Origin: Flammeovirgaceae bacterium
Lineage (GTDB): Bacteria; Bacteroidota; Bacteroidia; Cytophagales; Cyclobacteriaceae
Direction: 5' to 3'
Assembly (NCBI GenBank): GCA_021299455.1
Contig: JAJTGQ010000033.1
Coordinates: 1 to 64,000 of the forward strand
DNA: 64,000 nucleotides
Under the pieces are notes generated by a model that saw only the letters and a list, made by a program, of their open reading frames with translations, did not search any database and was not told the DNA's origin. The position numbers and the translations under genes were made by a program. Shown piece by piece: positions 56,730 through 64,000 of the stretch; position 1 is the first letter of the stretch; each line of letters starts with the position of its first letter.

Positions 56730-57515
56730 ATGAAAACTAGAACTGTAACAGCTTACCTTCTACTTATTTTTCTATTCACAAGTTGTGCTGTTGTACGGCA
56801 AGGCGAAATAGGAGTAAAAAGAAAAATGGGAAAACTAAGTCCCAATTTCAGCGGCCCCGGGGCTGTTGGTTTCAATCCCTTTACTTCTAAGGTAATCAAA
56901 ATGCCCATTCGCACGATGAATATGGAGATCAATGCCAACCTTCCTTCGAAAGAAGGTCTAAATGTGGTGGCCATCATCTCTATTTTGTACCGGATGCAAC
57001 CAGCCAAAGCACCTGCTATTATTGAAACGATTGGTGTTGGTAATGAAGTGAATGTGATCAGCAGCGTTTTCCGATCTTCTGCCGCAGATGTGTGTTCCCG
57101 TTTTTTTGCAAAAGATATGCATTCGGTGCAACGCGCAAACATCGAAAAAGAAGTAACCGAGCAGATGTCGAAAATTCTTTTGCCAAGAGGTTTTGAAATC
57201 GAAGCCGTGCTGTTGAAAAATATCCAACTGCCGCCAGGGTTAGCTAGAGCGGTGGAAGAAAAATTGGAAGCTGAACAGCAGGCGCAACGTATGGAGTTTC
57301 TACTGGATCGTGAAAAGCGTGAGGCTCAACGGAAGATAATTGAGGCTGAGGGTATTCGTGATTCACAAAAGATCATTGCCGAAGGACTGACCAAACCCAT
57401 CATTGAGTGGCAGAGTATTGAAGCCTTCCGGGAGTTGGCTAAATCACCGAATTCTAAAATAATCTTGACCGATGGAAAAACACCGTTGCTAATCAACCCA
57501 ACAATAGACAAATAA
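56730..57515 (+). CDS. SPFH/prohibitin-like lipoprotein
   Basis: Protein of 261 residues with a lipoprotein signal (Cys at 19, LFTSC) and an SPFH (Band 7) domain, then a C-terminal helix. Seen: VVRQGEIGVKRKMGKLS, the SPFH core DMHSVQRANIEKEVTEQM, LPRGFEIEAVLLKNIQLPPG, then a charged coiled-coil (AVEEKLEAEQQAQRMEFLLD, EAQRKIIEAEGI) typical of prohibitin-like oligomers. SPFH proteins form large ring assemblies at membranes and protect membrane integrity or protein turnover. Here the ring would be anchored by lipid. A hairpin terminator follows. Confidence 0.85.
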   Translation: MKTRTVTAYLLLIFLFTSCAVVRQGEIGVKRKMGKLSPNFSGPGAVGFNPFTSKVIKMPIRTMNMEINANLPSKEGLNVVAIISILYRMQPAKAPAIIETIGVGNEVNVISSVFRSSAADVCSRFFAKDMHSVQRANIEKEVTEQMSKILLPRGFEIEAVLLKNIQLPPGLARAVEEKLEAEQQAQRMEFLLDREKREAQRKIIEAEGIRDSQKIIAEGLTKPIIEWQSIEAFRELAKSPNSKIILTDGKTPLLINPTIDK

Positions 57516-57523
57516 AACTAAAC

Positions 57524-57552
57524 GGGGGATAGAACGAGGATACCTATCCCCC
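57524..57552 (+). terminator. Terminator-like hairpin after the SPFH gene
   Basis: Perfect arms GGGGGATAG and CTATCCCCC enclose an 11-base loop. A CATTTTAT tract follows. It ends the small-gene and SPFH run. Confidence 0.65.
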
Positions 57553-57584
57553 CATTTTATACACTCCTAAAAAAATCATTGACC

Positions 57585-58457
57585 ATGAAAACCAATCTAT
57601 CGTTTGCTTTGCTTGCGTGTCTGGCGTTGCAATTTACTTCACTCTCCACAAGCGGACAGCTGAGTATTGGCAATACTCAATTCAAAACGATAAAAGCTGC
57701 GTTTGCTCACCGAGACGAAGCTTCCTGGTTGGACTTAAGCGGTCAAGGATTGACCGAGTTACCAGACTCACTTTTTGCATTAACAAGTATTCAGTATTTA
57801 GACCTAAGTAAGAACCATCTTGAGTCTATTCCGGCAAGAATTAAAGAACTTAAGAAATTGAAATACTTGGTTCTTTCCTACAACGAGATCAAGCAACTTC
57901 CGGGCGAAATCAAAGAGTTGAAATTGCTACAAAGCCTTTACCTTGATCATAATAGAAATCTTGAAATAGACCAAGCGATCATTGTGCTGGCAGAACTACC
58001 CTCTTTGAAAATGCTAAGTTTGGCGGGCGACAATATCTCCGTTGTACCCCAGAGCATCACAAAAGTAAAGCGACTTGAAACACTTGACGTATCGGATAAC
58101 CTCATCTCAAATCTACCAGAAAACATTCCCGAACTTCGCAAGCTCCGTGTGCTTTACATCAATAATGATGCATACTTCAACCTTGAAAAAAATGTTCGAC
58201 TCATCAGTAAGATGAAAAGCCTCACTGAACTGCATGTTGAAAATGATGGTCTTACTAGCGTTCCGTCCAACATAAAGGATCTATCGAGAGTAGAATATCT
58301 ATTTCTTGTGGGTAATAAAATAAATGAGTTGCCTCCCGAAATCAAACAGATGAAACATCTTCGATTCCTCGATGTATCTGACAATCCAATGCCCCCGCTT
58401 CTCAATGACGACAAGCTAGATCCGAAGTTGGTCATTCGATTAAACAGGCGGAACTGA
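57585..58457 (+). CDS. Exported leucine-rich repeat protein
   Basis: Protein of 290 residues with a signal peptide (LSTSGQ/LS) followed by about nine leucine-rich repeats of about 23 residues, with the pattern LxxLxxLxLxxNxLxxLPxxI. Examples are LTSIQYLDLSKNHLESIPAR, LKKLKYLVLSYNEIKQLPGE, VKRLETLDVSDNLISNLPEN and MKHLRFLDVSDN. The bacterial LRRs of this class mediate protein-protein or protein-ligand binding on the envelope. The partner is unknown. I start at the ATG at 57585, not the TTG at 57579. Confidence 0.85.
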   Translation: MKTNLSFALLACLALQFTSLSTSGQLSIGNTQFKTIKAAFAHRDEASWLDLSGQGLTELPDSLFALTSIQYLDLSKNHLESIPARIKELKKLKYLVLSYNEIKQLPGEIKELKLLQSLYLDHNRNLEIDQAIIVLAELPSLKMLSLAGDNISVVPQSITKVKRLETLDVSDNLISNLPENIPELRKLRVLYINNDAYFNLEKNVRLISKMKSLTELHVENDGLTSVPSNIKDLSRVEYLFLVGNKINELPPEIKQMKHLRFLDVSDNPMPPLLNDDKLDPKLVIRLNRRN

Positions 58458-58495
58458 CCAAAATAAATTGAAATACTCACCTAAAAAAACTAGTT

Positions 58496-58711
58496 ATGAA
58501 ATGGATCGTGTTGGAAGAAAATCCACAACCTGACAACTACATTGCTGTGATGGTGGCAGAAGAAGGACGGATACTACGGGCTGAAAGCAAGCCCTGCGCA
58601 GTTTTTAAATCGAGTGATCAAGCACTCTCCCATGCTCGGTCTTTGCGCAAACAATACAAGGTGAGAAACATACGCATTTTTTATATGGAATCGAGTTCAG
58701 CCTTTCTTTAA
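58496..58711 (+). CDS. Hypothetical small protein
   Basis: Unrecognised protein of 71 residues: MKWIVLEENPQPDNYIAVMV, then EEGRILRAESKPCAVF and SLRKQYKVRNIRIFYMES. The alpha/beta alternation and lack of a signal peptide suggest a small cytoplasmic domain. It lies between the LRR and Spy/CpxP-like genes, with gaps of 38 and 52 bases. Confidence 0.6.
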   Translation: MKWIVLEENPQPDNYIAVMVAEEGRILRAESKPCAVFKSSDQALSHARSLRKQYKVRNIRIFYMESSSAFL

Positions 58712-58763
58712 TTGAAAAATGTCAAAATCAGAATTCTACTTTACCGCCTAACCACTTTATAAG

Positions 58764-59288
58764 ATGAACAAACTACGTTTCACGCTCTCCACTACTTTTT
58801 ATCTGCTGATTCTGTCATCTACAATCGCGATCAACTCTCACGGGCAAGAAGGAACTCCGATAGATCTCGACAAAGCAAAAAGTCAATTGCAGAAAGACCG
58901 GGAAAAGATTTTTATTGAGGCCTTACAATTATCCATCTCGCAAGCAGCGGTGTTCCATCCGATCTACGTGAAATTCAACAATGAAAAACGTGTTCTCGAT
59001 GATCAACTCATTTCACTTTTTGTCAATTATGGCAACAACTATCAACACTTAAATCTTCCTTTGATGACCAAGTTTATTGCTCAGACTGAGCGATACCAAG
59101 AACGAGAATTAGCGGTCCGTAAAAAGTACTACAAGCTACTTAGCGAAGCCATCAATATTGAAATTGGGTCTCAATTTTATGAAGTAGATGATTTCATCTC
59201 CACCAGCCTTCGGTTAAATATACTTACTGGATTACCTTTTACCGGCTCTATTACAAGAGTATCCGAAAATCAGAATCCACCTCGTTGA
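58764..59288 (+). CDS. Exported Spy/CpxP-like helical protein
   Basis: Protein of 174 residues with a signal peptide (NSHG/QEG). The mature part is mostly helical and charged, with repeated hydrophobic-Q-x-R patterns: KSQLQKDREKIFIEALQL, NNEKRVLDDQLI, FIAQTERYQERELAVRKKYY, LLSEAINIEIGSQFYEVDDF. This resembles the Spy/CpxP periplasmic helical hairpin family that senses or buffers misfolded protein, but similarity is at pattern level only. It is followed by TerC. Confidence 0.6.
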   Translation: MNKLRFTLSTTFYLLILSSTIAINSHGQEGTPIDLDKAKSQLQKDREKIFIEALQLSISQAAVFHPIYVKFNNEKRVLDDQLISLFVNYGNNYQHLNLPLMTKFIAQTERYQERELAVRKKYYKLLSEAINIEIGSQFYEVDDFISTSLRLNILTGLPFTGSITRVSENQNPPR

Positions 59289-59336
59289 ACCTAGCTCTAT
59301 AAAAAAATACTTAACTGCTAAATAAAACCTACACAA

Positions 59337-60272
59337 ATGAGTGACCTCTCTTTGCTTTGGATTGCCTTCAACCTATTTGTACTTGCCATGCTGGCTTTAG
59401 ATCTGGGCGTGTTTCACAGAAAATCCCATGAGGTTTCCATCCGCGAAGCACTTACCTGGACGTGCGTTTGGATTACACTTGCCATGCTTTTCAATTTGTT
59501 TGTCTACTACTATTTCGATCGCAGCAAAGCCCTGGAATTTTTTACAGGCTATATTATCGAAAAGTCATTAAGCGTAGACAATATTTTTGTTATCATTCTC
59601 ATTTTCTCCTACTTCAAAGTACCCTATGCCTACCAGCACAAGGTTCTTTTTTGGGGCATTTTAGGAGCGCTTGTCATGCGCGTCATTTTTATTCTTACTG
59701 GTGTTGAACTTATTCATCGTTTTCATTGGTTGATTTACATCTTTGGCGGGTTCCTGGTCTTCACGGGCATACGTATGCTAACGTCAGGTGATTTGAAAAT
59801 TGATCCGGAAAAAAATCCTTTGGTCAAACTGGCCAGAAAAGTCATGCCCATTACCCCATCGTTTGAAGGTGATCGGTTTTTTGTAAAGCAAGAGGGTAAA
59901 ACATGGGCAACACCATTGTTTCTCGTAGTAATCTTAATCGAGACGACTGACCTGATCTTTGCGGTTGATTCTATTCCTGCCATCCTTGCGATTTCAGATG
60001 ACTCTTTTATCGTGTATACCTCGAATGTGTTTGCCATTCTTGGTTTGAGGTCACTCTATTTTGCATTAGCCGGCATCGAAAAGTATTTCAAATATCTGAA
60101 GTACGGGCTATCAGCCATTCTTGTTTTTGTGGGTGTAAAAATGTGTGTAGCCGATCTCTTCAAAATACCGATCGAAGTTTCACTAATTGTAATTGGTTTT
60201 ACCTTGATGATTGCTATGGTAAGTTCCAGATTGTTTCCCGAAAAACAAGTAGACAAAAATTATGTTGAGTAA
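59337..60272 (+). CDS. TerC family integral membrane protein
   Basis: Inner-membrane protein of 311 residues of the TerC/Alx family, linked to Mn2+ homeostasis, pH response and tellurite resistance. Seen: LDLGVFHRKSHEVSIREAL, FFTGYIIEKSLSVDNIFVI, FKVPYAYQHKVLFWGILGAL, EKNPLVKLARKVMPITPSFE and ETTDLIFAVDSIPAILAISD, with about nine membrane segments and the conserved acidic residues for cation binding (DN and ETTD). It is intact and of normal length. It may share a transcript with the Spy/CpxP-like gene upstream. Confidence 0.93.
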   Translation: MSDLSLLWIAFNLFVLAMLALDLGVFHRKSHEVSIREALTWTCVWITLAMLFNLFVYYYFDRSKALEFFTGYIIEKSLSVDNIFVIILIFSYFKVPYAYQHKVLFWGILGALVMRVIFILTGVELIHRFHWLIYIFGGFLVFTGIRMLTSGDLKIDPEKNPLVKLARKVMPITPSFEGDRFFVKQEGKTWATPLFLVVILIETTDLIFAVDSIPAILAISDDSFIVYTSNVFAILGLRSLYFALAGIEKYFKYLKYGLSAILVFVGVKMCVADLFKIPIEVSLIVIGFTLMIAMVSSRLFPEKQVDKNYVE

Positions 60273-60378
60273 AATAATCCCCAAAAATCCTTCTGATTTT
60301 TTAAAACTAAATCAACTCCTTTTTCAATTACTGACACAAAAATTCAATTTTATAATTACCCTTTCACGAAAATTCTCA

Positions 60379-61524
60379 ATGAAATTTTTACACCTCTCAA
60401 TGTTGGCTACTCTTTTAGTGATCTTAAGTTCATGTTCGAAAACGGGCAATTCTTCAGATACCAAATCTATTCTTGAATTCCCAGTAACTACTGTTATCCG
60501 TAAAGACACTGTTTTATTTCATGAGTATGTAGTAGATGTTCACGCCATAAAAAATGTAGAAATACGGGCACGCGTTCAAGGGTATTTAGATTATATATAC
60601 GTGGATGAAGGTCAATCCGTAAAAGCAGGCCAGCGTCTTTTTAAAATTAATGACGAAGAATACGTAGCCGAAGTAGCTAAGTCAAAAGCCAATGTCAACA
60701 GCGCTATTGCCGAGGAACAAGCCATGCAATTGGAAGCCGAGAGGGTATCCATTCTGGTAGAAAAAAATGTGGTTTCCCAAACTGAACTGAGACTGGCGAA
60801 AGCAAAAGTGGATATGGCTAAAGCAAAAGTAGAGGAAGCAAAATCTCATTTAATGCAAGCCAACATACGCTACGCCCACACAAGCATCAAAGCCCCTTTT
60901 GATGGCGTGGTAGACCGTCTTCCATTTAAGATCGGAAGTTTAATCAATGAAGGGCATTTACTTACTACGCTTTTTGATTCAAAATTTGTTTACGCCTACT
61001 TCCGTGTTTCAGAAAAAGAGTATCTGGAATACATTAAAAGTCACCCAGATGATCGCAGATCAAATACAGTCGATTTGATTCAGGCAGATGGAAACAAACA
61101 TCAGCAAGTGGGTAGAATAGAAACTTTAGAGGGAGAGTTTGATACATCCACAGGGACAATTGCTTTTCGAGCGAAGTTCCCCAATCCACAACTTATTTTA
61201 AAACATGGCTCTAGCGGAAAGGTACGCCTTTCCAACAAGATTGAAAATGCTTTGATGATACCTCAAAAAGCAACTTTTGAGATACAAGACAAGACATATG
61301 TTTTCTTAGTAGAAGCAGACAATAAACTAAAAGTAAAGGGTTTTGTTCCAAAATCGAGACTTTCTCATTTCTATATAATCGAATCTGGTTTACAAGAGGG
61401 TGATCGAATTGTCTATGAAGGTATAAAATACGCACGCGATGGTATGCTAATAACACCCTCTAATTTACCAACTGATAGTGTCTTGGTTAAATCATCTACC
61501 AAAAAACCAAAAGCCACTTTCTAA
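60379..61524 (+). CDS. RND efflux periplasmic adaptor (membrane fusion protein)
   Basis: Lipoprotein adaptor of a tripartite RND efflux pump, 381 residues from the ATG at 60379. Seen: a lipobox Cys at 19 (LSSC), the first biotinyl-lipoyl half EIRARVQGYLDYIYVDEGQ and VKAGQRLFKINDEEY, a helical hairpin with EAERVSILVEKNVVSQTELR, the second lipoyl half TSIKAPFDGVVDRLPFKIGS and a beta-barrel domain. The frame is open to 60262 but upstream residues are unlike a signal peptide. The pump gene begins 26 bases downstream. Confidence 0.9.
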   Translation: MKFLHLSMLATLLVILSSCSKTGNSSDTKSILEFPVTTVIRKDTVLFHEYVVDVHAIKNVEIRARVQGYLDYIYVDEGQSVKAGQRLFKINDEEYVAEVAKSKANVNSAIAEEQAMQLEAERVSILVEKNVVSQTELRLAKAKVDMAKAKVEEAKSHLMQANIRYAHTSIKAPFDGVVDRLPFKIGSLINEGHLLTTLFDSKFVYAYFRVSEKEYLEYIKSHPDDRRSNTVDLIQADGNKHQQVGRIETLEGEFDTSTGTIAFRAKFPNPQLILKHGSSGKVRLSNKIENALMIPQKATFEIQDKTYVFLVEADNKLKVKGFVPKSRLSHFYIIESGLQEGDRIVYEGIKYARDGMLITPSNLPTDSVLVKSSTKKPKATF

Positions 61525-61550
61525 ACTTATCAAATCGACAAACCTAGTCT

Positions 61551-64000
61551 ATGTTCAATAAATTTATAGAACGTCCAGTTCTTTCAATTGTCATTTCTCT
61601 CCTTATCACTTTACTGGGACTGCTCGCGTTGACCGGACTTCCCATCACTCAGTTTCCAGATATTGTACCCCCCACGGTTGTTGTTACGACAAACTATACT
61701 GGTGCCAATGCAGAAGTTGCTGCAAAGGCAGTGGTCACCACACTAGAACGAGCTATCAATGGCGTGCCCGGAATGACCTATATGACCTCTGTTTCGGGTA
61801 ACGATGGCATGAGCATTATACAGGTTTATTTTAAAGTAGGAACCGATCCTGATTTGGCCAATGTAAATGTTCAAAATAGGGTTTCAACTGTTTTGGACGA
61901 ATTACCCGAAGAAGTTATAAAAGCAGGAGTGAGTGTGGAAAAAGAGGTCACCAGTATGCTCATGTACATAAACCTATTGAGTAATGACCCCTCTGCCGAT
62001 GAAAAGTTCATTTACAACTTTGCTGACATCAATATACTTGCCGAACTGAAACGCATTGAAGGTGTTGGTTATGCTACAATTGTTGGAGCAAGAGAGTATT
62101 CGATGCGCGTATGGCTAAAGCCTGATCGGATGGCCGTGTACGGAGTATCTTCAGAAGAAATCATTCAAGCTATTCGCAATCAAAATATTGAAGCAGCGCC
62201 TGGCAAAGCAGGCGAAAGTTCTGACAAAGCCCCTCAAATGCTTCAATACGTACTTCGCTACACTGGAAAATTTATCGAACCAAAACAATATGAAAACATT
62301 GTATTGCGTGCTGATAAAGAAGGATCGATTTTAAAATTAAAAGATGTTGCTGAAGTGGAATTTGGCGTTAGAAACTACAATATACTATCAAAAGAAGACG
62401 GTCGTCCTTCCGCAGCTATTATGCTAAAGCAGCGTCCGGGTTCCAATGCAAAGGAAGTAATAGGGAATGTGAAGAAAAAAATGGAAGAACTAAAAAAGAC
62501 TTCCTTCCCTCCGGGAATGAGCTATAACATTGGCTATGATGTTTCTCGATTCTTGGATGCATCTATTGACGAGGTATTGCACACCTTGATTGAAGCATTT
62601 TTTCTGGTGTCGCTAGTCGTATTTATTTTCCTGCAAGATTGGCGCTCAACGCTTATCCCAGCATTGGCGGTTCCCGTATCGCTGATAGGAGCATTCTTCT
62701 TCATGCAACTAGTTGGCTTTTCTATCAACCTGCTTACTCTATTCGCACTCGTACTAGCCATTGGTATTGTAGTAGACGATGCCATCGTGGTTGTTGAGGC
62801 TGTCCACGTAAAAATGGAGTCAAAGAATCTTTCCGCCAAGGAAGCTACACTTGAAGCAATGGGTGAGATTAGTAGTGCAATCATTGCGATTACTCTCGTT
62901 ATGTCTGCCGTTTTTATTCCTGTAGCTTTTCTATCTGGCCCGGTCGGTGTTTTCTATCGGCAGTTTTCACTTACGTTGGCAATTGCTATTATTATATCCG
63001 GCATCAACGCGCTTACGCTTACACCGGCTTTATGCGCCATCATATTGAAGAACAATCACGGCAAAAAGAAAACAGGCTTTTTACAGACTTTTTTCGACAG
63101 GTTCAATAACGGCTTTGATGCATTGTCCGACCGATATAAGAATCTGGTTCGCTTGCTAGTTGGAAGAAAGACTATTACGTGGGCACTGTTATTGATTTTC
63201 CTGGCCGCTACCTGGGGCATAAGTTCCATTTTGCCTACTGGTTTTATTCCATCGGAAGACCAAGGTATGATATACGCTAACGTGACAGCACCTTCAGGTG
63301 CAACCGTTGAGCGAACAGAATACGTGATGGATCAAATTCAGCAAGTAGCGAAAGATATGCCAGATGTTGAATCGGTTTCAACCTTATCCGGATTTAGCTT
63401 GATGACAGATGGCGCGGGTGCTGCATTTGGCATGGGCATGGTTAATTTAAAACCATGGGATAAGAGAGACAAAGACATGAATGAATTGATTGCTGAATTG
63501 CAAGAAAAAACCAAGCATATAAAAGATGCAAGCATCCAGTTCTTCTCACCGCCCACTGTACCTGGTTTTGGAAATGCCAGTGGTTTTGAAGTTCGGGTCT
63601 TGGATAAAACCGGCTCTGGAAATTTGCAGCAAACTTCTTCAGTTACCAATGAATTTATTGAAGCACTGAAAAAACGCCCCGAAATAGCAGATGCTTTTAC
63701 CGCCTTTGACGCCAGCTATCCTCAGTACATGATCCACGTTGATCAGGATATCGCAGGGCAGAAAGGGGTAACGGTTGACAATGCTATGAGTAATTTACAA
63801 ACTCTTATTGGCAGCTACTATACCTCTAACTTCATTCGCTTTGGCCAGATGTATAAAGTGATGGTGCAAGCAGCCCCACATTATCGGGCTGCACCAGAGG
63901 ATTTACTAAAGCTCCATGTGAAAAATAACTTTGGCGAAATGGTTCCTTACTCATCATTCGTGAGATTAGAGCGGGTGTATGGCCCCGAGCAGTTAACCAG
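61551..64000 (+). CDS. RND efflux pump, HAE1 family (AcrB-type), truncated by the window end
   Basis: Inner-membrane drug/proton antiporter of the AcrB/MexB type. The frame from ATG at 61551 is open for 816 codons to the window end, about three quarters of an expected 1030-1050 residues. Seen: MFNKFIERPVLSIVISLLIT, GLPITQFPDIVPPTVVVTTN, VWLKPDRMAVYGVSSEEIIQ, GAFFFMQLVGFSINLLTLFA and GIVVDDAIVVVEAV with the two proton-relay Asp residues, then the second repeat opening GRKTITWALLLI. The outer-membrane factor gene is expected after the window. Confidence 0.93.
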   Translation, partial: MFNKFIERPVLSIVISLLITLLGLLALTGLPITQFPDIVPPTVVVTTNYTGANAEVAAKAVVTTLERAINGVPGMTYMTSVSGNDGMSIIQVYFKVGTDPDLANVNVQNRVSTVLDELPEEVIKAGVSVEKEVTSMLMYINLLSNDPSADEKFIYNFADINILAELKRIEGVGYATIVGAREYSMRVWLKPDRMAVYGVSSEEIIQAIRNQNIEAAPGKAGESSDKAPQMLQYVLRYTGKFIEPKQYENIVLRADKEGSILKLKDVAEVEFGVRNYNILSKEDGRPSAAIMLKQRPGSNAKEVIGNVKKKMEELKKTSFPPGMSYNIGYDVSRFLDASIDEVLHTLIEAFFLVSLVVFIFLQDWRSTLIPALAVPVSLIGAFFFMQLVGFSINLLTLFALVLAIGIVVDDAIVVVEAVHVKMESKNLSAKEATLEAMGEISSAIIAITLVMSAVFIPVAFLSGPVGVFYRQFSLTLAIAIIISGINALTLTPALCAIILKNNHGKKKTGFLQTFFDRFNNGFDALSDRYKNLVRLLVGRKTITWALLLIFLAATWGISSILPTGFIPSEDQGMIYANVTAPSGATVERTEYVMDQIQQVAKDMPDVESVSTLSGFSLMTDGAGAAFGMGMVNLKPWDKRDKDMNELIAELQEKTKHIKDASIQFFSPPTVPGFGNASGFEVRVLDKTGSGNLQQTSSVTNEFIEALKKRPEIADAFTAFDASYPQYMIHVDQDIAGQKGVTVDNAMSNLQTLIGSYYTSNFIRFGQMYKVMVQAAPHYRAAPEDLLKLHVKNNFGEMVPYSSFVRLERVYGPEQLT

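Noticed and set aside
62534-62884. Minus-strand 116-codon frame inside the RND pump gene
   Set aside because: Antisense to AcrB-type transmembrane sequence; the Ser/Thr-rich product reflects the codon pattern of the other strand.
1-64000. tRNA, rRNA, CRISPR arrays, insertion sequences and prophage
   Set aside because: I looked for cloverleaf-like ends, spaced identical repeats, transposase or integrase motifs and found none. Absence was judged by eye only.

Overview
The window comes from a Bacteroidota chromosome, most likely of the order Cytophagales. The pointers are two T9SS type-B sorted adhesins with their PorP/SprF-like partners, DUF4249, DUF2911 and DUF6132 proteins, a YfhO-type giant membrane protein, FtsX/MacB-type permeases, weak Shine-Dalgarno sites, and several boxes matching the Bacteroidota -7 promoter element TAnnTTTG. 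Gene density is high and strands alternate often. I see no tRNA, rRNA, CRISPR array, insertion sequence or phage. The species cannot be named from the sequence alone. Layout: 0-9.1 kb holds a class II glutamine amidotransferase with a damaged 5' end, L-2-hydroxyglutarate oxidase, and a galactan/galactose group (GH53 endo-galactanase lipoprotein, SGLT-type symporter, MHS-type MFS transporter, galactokinase). 9.2-17.3 kb holds an FtsX-like permease, a TerB-like protein, a YfhO-like protein and small exported proteins. 17.3-29.5 kb is a molybdenum cofactor locus (TauE/SafE exporter, Moco-binding-domain protein, moaA, moaD, moaE, then moaC, moeA). It is split by a 7-kb surface module: ECF sigma factor, membrane protein with a TonB C-terminal domain, lipoprotein, FG-GAP/T9SS adhesin, PorP-OmpA fusion and DUF4249 lipoprotein. 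29.8-30.5 kb is a higBA toxin-antitoxin pair. 30.6-34.8 kb holds ffh, a PepSY-type membrane protein, a Crp-family regulator and a five-gene thiol/sulfur operon (DUF2892, DUF6132, rhodanese, OsmC, thioredoxin). That operon has a near-perfect CRP-type operator at its promoter. 36-41.1 kb is a RimK operon (RimK-type protease, RimK ligase, patatin with a beta-barrel, AstE-like deacylase). 41.2-47.8 kb has a PorP/SprF gene divergent from a 1793-residue T9SS adhesin with a duplicated propeller-plus-PKD architecture. 48-55.9 kb holds core metabolism and information genes (NUDIX with a nonsense codon, TsaC/Sua5, phosphofructokinase, phosphoglycerate kinase, M20-like peptidase, dnaX). 56-64 kb holds small membrane proteins, a prohibitin-like SPFH lipoprotein, a leucine-rich repeat protein, TerC and an RND efflux pair cut by the window end. 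How the parts fit: the galactanase releases galacto-oligosaccharides outside the cell, and the symporter and galactokinase would take up and phosphorylate galactose. The Moco genes sit with a sulfite-type exporter, a DsrE protein and a Moco-binding domain, which suggests sulfur-compound oxidation or detoxification. The Crp regulator and operator form a compact candidate circuit for thiol or persulfide stress. The surface module between the Moco genes carries its own sigma factor, a possible envelope signal transducer, an adhesin, and an outer-membrane anchor fused to a peptidoglycan-binding domain. It is the best candidate here for an undescribed self-contained system. Three reading frames are interrupted (amidotransferase 5' end, NUDIX nonsense codon, dnaX A10 run). 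The dnaX case looks like programmed frameshifting and the other two look like decay or sequence error.
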